Origin: Bacillota bacterium
Lineage (GTDB): Bacteria > Bacillota > Clostridia > Lachnospirales > Lachnospiraceae
Assembly: GCA_023398615.1 (NCBI GenBank)
Contig: JAEWSD010000017.1
Span: forward strand, 1-11,823
DNA length: 11,823 nt
Direction: 5' to 3'
Shown: piece after piece, positions 7,222-11,823 of the stretch
Layout of the letters: every line of letters starts with the position of its first letter
How positions within the stretch are numbered: the first letter of the stretch is position 1
The notes under the pieces: model-generated
What the model was told of the DNA's origin: nothing
The model's database searches: none
What the model saw: the letters and a program-made list of their open reading frames with translations, nothing else
Translations under genes and position numbers: made by a program

Positions 7222-8055
7222 TTCCACGATTGCTTTATCAGGCTCCGATTCATTACCGGCCGCAATCTCTTCCTGTGTAACCGGCGCTTCCTCAACCGTT
7301 ACCGCTTTATCCTGCTCTTCCATATCCGGCTTTGCCGCAGGATTTTCTTTCTGTTCGTCATTATATTCTATATCTTGTATCTTTCCGTCCAATATATGTA
7401 TGATTTTATCTGCAAAGTCAGCTACCCTCCGGTCATGCGTAACCATTACTATGGTTTGACGGTTGTCCTTAGCTATCCCTTTAATCAGCTTCATGATCTC
7501 CATAGCTGTTTTCGTATCCAGATTACCGGTCGGCTCGTCGGCAAATACAATCTCGGGGTTTGCTACAAATGCTCTGGCTATTCCGACCCTCTGCTGCTGA
7601 CCGCCGCTCATTTCCTTCGGCTTATGGCGCATGCGGTTTTTCAATCCGACCTTAATTAACATATCCCGCGCCATTTTTCTTCGCTTCTTCGTACGGATGC
7701 GCTTAAATACCAGAGGGAATTCCACATTCTCCAATGCGGTCATGGAATTCATCAGATTGTACGACTGAAAGACAAACCCAAGATAACGCTGTCTGAATCT
7801 GGCCAGACTGTTTTCGTTCATTCTGTGTATCTTTTTCCCTTTTATAAAAATCTGCCCGCCCGATATCTTTTCTATGCCGGCCATTAAATTAAGCAAGGTC
7901 GACTTACCGGAACCGGAGGTACCAAGCAGGCAGCAGAATTCACCTTTCAATATCTCAAAGCTTACATCATCCACCGCATAAATTTTTTCACTGCCCATTC
8001 GATAAATTTTTTTTACATTCTTAACCTCTATTATTTTCTCGGCCTGGTTATCCAC
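7216..8055 (-). CDS. MacB/LolD-type ABC transporter ATPase
   Basis: A 279-residue cytosolic ATP-binding subunit that would power the permease at 3315-4652. All nucleotide-binding motifs are present: A-loop Tyr (Y18), Walker A GTSGSGKST (45-53), Q-loop Q97, signature MSGGQ (149-153), Walker B IVFADEP (169-175) with catalytic E174, and H-loop H207. The IVFADEPTGNLD block is characteristic of the MacB/LolD/FtsE clade. Unusually, it carries a C-terminal extension of about 50 residues (from about 229) rich in Glu, Asp, Ala and Pro that is not part of the ATPase fold. The start codon is GTG at 8055; no in-frame ATG lies upstream, and the next ATG (residue 20) would remove the A-loop. GGGAGG is about 11 nt upstream. 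It is the first gene of the ABC set and is followed by the exported protein. Confidence 0.94.
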   Translation of the reverse strand: MDNQAEKIIEVKNVKKIYRMGSEKIYAVDDVSFEILKGEFCCLLGTSGSGKSTLLNLMAGIEKISGGQIFIKGKKIHRMNENSLARFRQRYLGFVFQSYNLMNSMTALENVEFPLVFKRIRTKKRRKMARDMLIKVGLKNRMRHKPKEMSGGQQQRVGIARAFVANPEIVFADEPTGNLDTKTAMEIMKLIKGIAKDNRQTIVMVTHDRRVADFADKIIHILDGKIQDIEYNDEQKENPAAKPDMEEQDKAVTVEEAPVTQEEIAAGNESEPDKAIVEG

Positions 8056-8105
8056 TCCAACACCATCCTCCCTTACAAATTCAAGGTTTCTGTCCCGGCG
8101 TTAAA

Positions 8106-8153
8106 GCAGTATAGTTACTATTCAGCCTTACGGCTGAACCGTAACGCAGTATA
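8106..8153. repeat. 32-bp hairpin element flanked by an 8-bp direct repeat
   Basis: Positions 8114-8145 form an almost perfect palindrome: GTTAC, a TA/CC internal mismatch, TTCAGCC, loop TTAC, GGCTGAA, GTAAC. The hairpin is bordered exactly on both sides by GCAGTATA (8106-8113 and 8146-8153). Such an arrangement is what a target-site duplication from insertion of a tiny mobile element would leave. It sits about 50 bp upstream of the ATPase start. On the minus strand each repeat reads TATACTGC, which contains a -10-like TATACT. Confidence 0.7.
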
Positions 8154-8194
8154 ACCACTTTATTACCGCTATTGCCTCATAGTATTTATATAGG

Positions 8195-8269
8195 CTTTAA
8201 GAATTTTTACCTCACAATAACATAATCTTACTATAGATATCTTAAGCAAAGCGTATATTATTTCTTAAG
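8195..8269 (-). promoter_or_regulatory. Possible upstream control region of the ABC genes with TTAAG repeats
   Basis: The gap 8056-8288 must contain any separate promoter for the ABC genes. I see no consensus promoter; the best candidate on the minus strand is TTGTGA with a TATATA 19 bp away. TCTTAAG occurs at 8240 and 8263, 23 bp apart, and a related CTTTAAG at 8195, about two such spacings away. Repeats on one face of the helix could bind a response regulator, but the region is AT-rich and this is weak. Confidence 0.25.
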
Positions 8270-8288
8270 TTTTCCTTACTTTTTTCTA

Positions 8289-9497
8289 TTATATCCCATC
8301 TTTTCCATCCGTGATTTCCTTATTCCCGGGCTCCTTCTTTTCAAGCTGATGGTCAATATAACGGACAAACATTACCTTAATCAACGCGCCTACCGGTACG
8401 GCCAAAAGCATACCTAACAGGCCTCCGATAGCATTTCCGAATATCAAGGATATTATAACAAGGACCGGATGAATCTGAATGCTCTTGCTTAAAAGCTTAG
8501 GCGCGATAATATTACCGTCGATCGCCTGTACGATAAATAACATAATAATTGCTATAATCAGTTCCTTATACTGGCCGTTTATCAGGCATATGATAATCGT
8601 ACTCAGATAGGCGATAAAGGGTCCGCAATATGGTATCAGGTTGCCAATACCGGCAAAGATACCAATCAGTATTGCAAATTTAACACCGATTACCGAAAGG
8701 GTTAAGCTAATCAATATCATCATCACCAGCGCATCCGTCATCTGTCCCCTGATATATCCCGAAAAGACATAATCTGCGTCAGTCAGAAAATGAGTGAATT
8801 TTTTATTAAAACGGTCATTAAACAGTGCCTTTCCTACCTTCCTGCAGAATTCCTTGATCATGGCGCCGTCAATCATGAAATAAATGCCAATGATAAAAGA
8901 AAACACAAAGGTAGATAAATAGGATGAGATATTCGTTATGGAAGCTACAAGTGTCCCTGCCATATTCTTCAGAGAATCCAGTACATAAGTAGATGCATCC
9001 ATGACATATTGAGATATTTCATCAGACTGTATATCCAGTTCATTCAGCTTGCCAATAACAGAATTATAAAAATCATTGACAGACTTCATATAGGAATTCG
9101 TCAAAATCACAATATCATCTATATTAGCAAAACGGATCTGGTTCGTTACAGTGAATACCAGAATGGATATGATACCGGCAAATGCGGATATCAGTATAAA
9201 TACCGTAGTGAAAACCGCCCAGGTTCTCGGTGCTTTCAGCAATCTTTTCCTTATCTTTATCTTCCTGTAATGTACCTCCAAAAAATTGTTTACCGGATCG
9301 AATATATAAGCAAATACAAATGCTATTACAATCGGTTTTGCAACCTTTACCAGCCATCGGAGATAACTCATTACCACCGAAAGAATCTCCGGCGCATTCT
9401 TTGCAAGTAAGCTTAAACAATAAATAATGATCGATGTTACTATCACATACATCGATATTAAGGTAAAGTTTTTATTTAATTTCTTATTCCATCTCAT
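8289..9497 (-). CDS. AI-2E/PerM (YtvI-like) family membrane protein
   Basis: A 402-residue integral membrane protein of the AI-2 exporter/PerM family (PF01594 type). Hydrophobic spans lie at about 11-32, 45-67, 92-116, 190-209, two or more within 250-295, then 310-335 and 340-375. A soluble, partly helical segment at about 120-185 interrupts them, as usual for the family. The family landmarks GIGNLIPYCGPFIA (about 283-296) and N-I-I-A-P-K-L followed by I-H-P-V and G-G-L-L-G are present. Members have been assigned roles as autoinducer-2 exporters, Na+/H+ antiporters or general permeases, so the substrate is open. I chose ATG 9497 over an in-frame ATG at 9527 because GAGGG lies 6 nt upstream, while the upstream codon has no ribosome site. 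Its neighbours give no hint of function. It ends 233 bp before the ABC genes with no obvious terminator, so some read-through is possible. Confidence 0.92.
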   Translation of the reverse strand: MRWNKKLNKNFTLISMYVIVTSIIIYCLSLLAKNAPEILSVVMSYLRWLVKVAKPIVIAFVFAYIFDPVNNFLEVHYRKIKIRKRLLKAPRTWAVFTTVFILISAFAGIISILVFTVTNQIRFANIDDIVILTNSYMKSVNDFYNSVIGKLNELDIQSDEISQYVMDASTYVLDSLKNMAGTLVASITNISSYLSTFVFSFIIGIYFMIDGAMIKEFCRKVGKALFNDRFNKKFTHFLTDADYVFSGYIRGQMTDALVMMILISLTLSVIGVKFAILIGIFAGIGNLIPYCGPFIAYLSTIIICLINGQYKELIIAIIMLFIVQAIDGNIIAPKLLSKSIQIHPVLVIISLIFGNAIGGLLGMLLAVPVGALIKVMFVRYIDHQLEKKEPGNKEITDGKDGI

Positions 9498-9546
9498 TGT
9501 TGCCCTCTTTCCTGCATATCCCGACATCCGTCGCAGCCCGAATTAA

Positions 9547-9571
9547 GTGTGAACAAAAAATGTCTTCACAC
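9547..9571 (-). promoter_or_regulatory. Inverted repeat upstream of the AI-2E family gene (possible operator)
   Basis: GTGTGAA (9547-9553) and TTCACAC (9565-9571) form a perfect 7-bp inverted repeat with an 11-nt A-rich centre, 50 bp upstream of the start codon. The half-sites are 18 bp apart centre to centre, near two helical turns, which would suit a dimeric regulator. I could not place a clear promoter next to it. Confidence 0.4.
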
Positions 9572-9620
9572 CTGTCATTCTGTGCCGCATATCAGCGCAT
9601 GCCGGGAAGTGAGAAATACA

Positions 9621-9654
9621 CATGGTTTGGGTATACCATCATACCCAAACCATG
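9621..9654 (-). terminator. Long hairpin, probable terminator of the kinase-like gene
   Basis: A perfect 14-bp stem (CATGGTTTGGGTAT / ATACCCAAACCATG) with a 6-nt loop lies 33 bp past the stop codon of the cytidylate kinase-like gene. There is only a short T-rich stretch after it on the minus strand (TGTATTTCT), so it may be a terminator, an mRNA 3'-end stabiliser, or both. Confidence 0.6.
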
Positions 9655-9687
9655 AATATATATAATTAGTTATTCCTGCTTTACCTA

Positions 9688-10302
9688 TTAAACCGCACTC
9701 TCTATATATTTCCGGATGCAGTCAACGCAATTGTCTATACCGATATAGTCGCTCCGTACGGACATATGGTAGTTTTCCGCCTTCCCCCATTTCTCATTCG
9801 CATGGTAATTATAATAGTTGGTACGTCTCTTATCTATCTTAAGGATATGTTCTTCCGGTTTCACTGCTGATAAATGATATAGCTCGACCGCTCTTTTCAC
9901 TCTGAATTTCATATCTGCCCAAATAAATATACTGACTACATCCGGTCTGTCCTTTAACACATAGTCCGCACATCTGCCTACGATAACACAAGGGCCTTCG
10001 TTCGCGACATTACGTATCACTTCGGATTGGGCAAGATAGATTCTGTCATCCAATGAAAGGTGAGCAAACCCAAGCTCCTGATTACCATAAGCATTCATGC
10101 CCATCGCTATTGAATACAGTAAACTGTTTGTGGCCTTATTTTCGGCATTTTCAAACGCCGCTGCCGAAAAGCCGCTTTCTTTTGCCGCTCTTTCTATCAA
10201 TTCATTATCATAGAAGGGAACTCCAAGCTGGTCCGCAAGCTTTCTGCCGATTTCTCTTCCTCCGCTTCCATATTGCCTGCTAATAGTAATGACTTTTTTC
10301 AT
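9688..10302 (-). CDS. Cytidylate kinase-like family protein
   Basis: A 204-residue P-loop protein resembling the Cytidylate_kin2 family (PF13189). The nucleotide-binding loop is at the N-terminus (ITISRQYGSGGREIG, about 5-19), followed by a YDNELIERAA block (31-40) and a GPCVIVGRCADYVL strand-helix (103-116), all characteristic of the family. The family is close to bacterial CMP kinase but its members have not, to my knowledge, been shown to phosphorylate CMP; many Clostridia have several copies besides the true cmk. I chose ATG 10302, with GGGAG 8 nt upstream, over an in-frame GTG at 10311 that overlaps that site. It has its own strong promoter and a terminator hairpin, so it looks monocistronic. 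Confidence 0.9.
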   Translation of the reverse strand: MKKVITISRQYGSGGREIGRKLADQLGVPFYDNELIERAAKESGFSAAAFENAENKATNSLLYSIAMGMNAYGNQELGFAHLSLDDRIYLAQSEVIRNVANEGPCVIVGRCADYVLKDRPDVVSIFIWADMKFRVKRAVELYHLSAVKPEEHILKIDKRRTNYYNYHANEKWGKAENYHMSVRSDYIGIDNCVDCIRKYIESAV

Positions 10303-10364
10303 AACAATCACTCCCTTCCGGCATTCCGCCTGTGCTGTCTTATTATTACTCCCCTTCCAATTTT

Positions 10365-10393
10365 ATTATAGCATAGTAAAGCCTACCTGTGAA
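10365..10393 (-). promoter_or_regulatory. Strong sigma-A promoter for the kinase-like gene
   Basis: On the minus strand TTCACA (10388-10393, 5 of 6) is followed by a 17-bp spacer and a perfect TATAAT (10365-10370), with TG one base before it, giving an extended -10. The predicted start near 10358 leaves a leader of about 55 nt. Confidence 0.85.
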
Positions 10394-10438
10394 TAACTTT
10401 ATTCTTAGAATTATTTTCGGGGGTATGATTCTAGGGAC

Positions 10439-10732
10439 GGTTGGAGGAGGATAGCGCCTGGCAGGAAGCTGTTCCGATAAGCAGAATGCAGGATTACTGG
10501 CACTTCTAAGGTATCTCCCTCACTTGAACCAATCAGAACGCGCAAGAACTCCTCGCGAAATACGGAGAAAACCTACACCGTAGCTTCTCTCCGTATTTCG
10601 TTCGTCAAACACTTGCGCTCGTGCGAATCATCGCACGTCTGATTTGACCGTTCTCTCGATACCTAAGAATTGCGCGTAACCTGCAAATGCTTTTCCTCAC
10701 AGCTTCCTGCCAGGCGCTATCCTTCTCCAACC
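10439..10732. repeat. 294-bp near-palindromic element
   Basis: The outer arms 10439-10472 and 10699-10732 are reverse complements over 34 bp with one mismatch. The centre is a perfect 13-bp stem, CGAAATACGGAGA (10556-10568) and TCTCCGTATTTCG (10588-10600), with a 19-nt loop that itself contains CTAC/GTAG. Between these, the arms can still be aligned in patches (for example CTAAGGTATC on the left with GATACCTAAG on the right), and the right arm carries an extra hairpin GTGCGA/TCGCAC (10621-10636). The element has no coding sequence that I can support and fills most of the gap between the kinase promoter and the IS110 remnant. It is probably a non-autonomous mobile element or a structured RNA gene. 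No clean target-site duplication is visible. Confidence 0.8.
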
Positions 10733-10806
10733 TGTTTTCTATCTCACGTCAGGCGATTAATAATATAAAATCAAAAAGGCCGTACAAAACTTTCAGCAAA
10801 CGATGA

Positions 10807-11535
10807 ATAAAAACAGGTGGAAACAGCCCCGCCAGAAGTGATGGGAGTCAGAAATGGGTTGATTTCATAACACAATTCTGGCATATGGACTGTGTCCGTA
10901 AGCTTTCTCTCAATTCTTTTACGGAACGATATAAAACATGGTGTAAGAAAAAGAAATATAACTTTCACTCAGGAAAGCCAAATGATATCTATGAATTCAG
11001 TCAAAACCTCATACATATGCTTCCAAAAGACGAACTTACAAAACTTTTAATCCTACAGGCGACTGACCAGCTTAATGTTGCTTCAAAAAACGTAGAAACC
11101 CTTCGCCTTCTTATGAATGAAACAGCAGCCAAGCTTCCTGAATATCCTGTAGTATTAGCTATGTCTGGAGTTGGTACAACGCTTGGGCCTCAGCTTATAG
11201 CGGAGATCGGTGATACTTCTCGCTTCTTACATAAAAGAGCCTTAACAGCTTATGCTGGTGTTGATCCAGGCGCCAATCAGTATGGTGACTATGAGCAACA
11301 AAGTGTTAGAACTTCAAAAAGGGGATCTCCTCAGCTTAGAAAAACACTGTTTCTGATTATGGATTCACTTATGAAACTTGCTCCTATTGATGACCCTGTG
11401 TATAAGTTTATGATGAAAAAGCGTACTCAAGGTAAAGACTACTATGTCTATATGACTGCCGGTGCTAATAAGTTTCTTCGTATCTACTATGGGCGGGTTA
11501 AGGAATATCTTGCGTCATTGAATACGCTCTCATAG
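10807..11535 (+). pseudogene. IS110-family transposase, N-terminally truncated and decayed
   Basis: The reading frame is open from 10807 to the TAG at 11535; its first ATG is at 10885, but homologous-looking sequence (FITQFWH) precedes that ATG, so it is not a natural start. The remaining part is the C-terminal Transposase_20 (PF02371-type) domain: VVLAMSGVGTTLGPQLIAEIG, then AYAGVDPGANQYGDYEQ, TSKRGSPQLRKTLF, and MTAGANKFLRIYYGRVKEYL. The N-terminal DEDD/RuvC-like catalytic domain of about 150 residues or more is absent. Related sequence (KLSANDE) appears in another frame at about 10787-10806 and ends in a stop, suggesting a frameshift too. The Ser usually found before Gly after the GxxPG block is replaced by Tyr (codon 11281-11283); I believe this Ser is the catalytic one. 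It is therefore almost certainly inactive. Its orientation is opposite to every other gene in the window. Confidence 0.88.
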
Positions 11536-11553
11536 TTTCAAAACATTTTTCTC

Positions 11554-11579
11554 AGACCAGCAATACTGGTGGTCTTTTT
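11554..11579 (+). terminator. Intrinsic terminator after the IS110 transposase
   Basis: AGACCAG (11554-11560) and CTGGT-GGTCT (11566-11575) form a GC-containing hairpin with a slipped alternative pairing, followed directly by TTTTT (11575-11579). It lies 18 bp past the transposase stop codon. Confidence 0.75.
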
Positions 11580-11640
11580 GTGATGCACATTTTTACTTTA
11601 GATATTCCTACAAAAAACACTTGACTTTTTCTTTGCAGGC

Positions 11641-11694
11641 TACCGGGCGGATTCCGGACTTTCACCGGTTAGATACGTGCGCCGCCGGGCGCAC
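11641..11694 (+). other. GC-rich structured segment, possible IS end or small RNA
   Basis: This stretch is sharply more GC-rich than the AT-rich sequence on both sides. It contains CCGG/CCGG pairing around ACTTTCA (11654-11668) and a tight 7-bp hairpin GTGCGCC/GGCGCAC with a GCCG loop (11677-11694). No ORF of note runs through it. It lies behind the IS110 transposase, where the IS1111 branch of this family is reported to carry its guide-type RNA; it could also be an unrelated repeat. The strand is assumed to follow the transposase. Confidence 0.35.
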
Positions 11695-11697
11695 ATG

Positions 11698-11729
11698 AAA
11701 AGGGGTAACTACAGATTTGCAGTTACCCC
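11698..11729 (-). terminator. Intrinsic terminator for the gene entering from the right
   Basis: On the minus strand a perfect 9-bp stem (GGGGTAACT / AGTTACCCC, 10-nt loop) is followed by TTTT. It is 12 bp beyond the stop codon of the partial reading frame at the right edge, which supports that frame being a real gene. Confidence 0.75.
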
Positions 11730-11741
11730 AATCTTCCCAAG

Positions 11742-11823
11742 TCAGTATTTAATGTTTTCGAAGTGAGAAATTACGTAGTCCAAGACAACCATCTCCCAGA
11801 TTTCAATATTAAATAATTTCTTG
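11742..11823 (-). CDS. 3' end of an unrecognised protein-coding gene (cut by window edge)
   Basis: The last 26 codons and TGA stop of a reading frame that continues past the right edge. The residues are a plausible hydrophobic/acidic helix mix (contains IEIWEMVVLDYVI and ends SHFENIKY). I do not recognise the protein. Evidence for its reality is the open frame to the edge and the strong terminator 12 bp after the stop, in the same orientation as the rest of the locus. The stretch is too short for certainty. Confidence 0.45.
   Translation of the reverse strand, partial: KKLFNIEIWEMVVLDYVISHFENIKY

Larger units (their letters stand above)
10778..11579 (+). mobile_element. IS110-family insertion sequence remnant
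   Basis: This plus-strand segment comprises the surviving 3' half of an IS110-type transposase gene and its terminator. The left end, including the N-terminal domain of the transposase, is missing; the sequence before about 10778 has no similarity that I can recognise, and the palindromic element ends 45 bp before. IS110 elements usually lack terminal inverted repeats, so the right boundary cannot be set; it could extend into the structured segment ending near 11694. Confidence 0.7.

Noticed and set aside
7177..7659. Plus-strand 160-codon reading frame
   Set aside because: Antisense to the ATPase gene, covering its Walker B and signature motifs; its Arg/Cys/Phe-rich composition is that of a shadow frame.
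9668..9680. 13-base match between 9668-9680 and 1309-1320 region (AGTTATTCCTGCT)
   Set aside because: One exact 13-base match is expected by chance in a window of this size, and the flanks do not match.
10771..10968. Minus-strand 65-codon frame over the IS110 breakpoint
   Set aside because: Antisense to the transposase remnant, no ribosome site and no recognisable features.
1..11823. CRISPR arrays, tRNA or rRNA genes
   Set aside because: No regularly spaced repeats and no cloverleaf or rRNA-like sequence were seen on either strand.

Overview
The window looks like chromosome from a low-to-mid-GC Gram-positive anaerobe of the Clostridia, most likely a Lachnospiraceae relative. The reasons are strong GGAGG-type ribosome sites, consensus sigma-A promoters, a cytidylate kinase-like protein and an IS110 transposase of a type I associate with that family, and exported proteins with Gram-positive-style signals. 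The genus cannot be fixed from sequence alone. Every intact gene is on the minus strand; the only plus-strand gene is a decayed IS110 transposase near the right end.

Right to left, which is the direction of transcription: (1) 11536-11823 holds the 3' end of an unrecognised minus-strand gene with its own terminator, and a GC-rich structured segment lying behind the IS110 remnant. (2) 10733-11580 is the IS110 remnant, with its N-terminal catalytic domain gone. (3) 10439-10732 is a 294-bp near-palindromic element. (4) 9688-10302 is a cytidylate kinase-like gene with a very good promoter. (5) 8289-9497 is an AI-2E/PerM-type membrane protein. (6) 3315-8055 is a four-gene set: MacB/LolD-type ABC ATPase, a large exported protein of about five Ig-like domains with a C-terminal membrane anchor, a small single-span protein, and a MacB/FtsX-type permease. 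(7) 2609-3052 is a zinc-ribbon membrane protein. (8) 1310-2536 is a lipoprotein amidohydrolase. (9) 1-1154 is most of glutamyl-tRNA synthetase (gltX), running off the left edge.

The most interesting functional unit is the four-gene ABC set. The ATPase and permease look like the mechanotransmission type of ABC transporter. Where Gram-negative systems have a periplasmic adaptor, this one has a surface protein of tandem CARDB/COG1361-like domains plus a 110-residue protein that appears to sit N-terminus-out without a signal peptide. Substrate and role are not evident.

The non-coding space is also rich. There is a 32-bp hairpin flanked exactly by an 8-bp direct repeat (8106-8153), a 77-bp element sharing its core (3169-3245), the 294-bp palindrome, mutually exclusive hairpins between two genes of the ABC set, and several clear promoters and terminators. 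Together with the broken IS110 copy, these suggest a locus repeatedly hit by small mobile elements.
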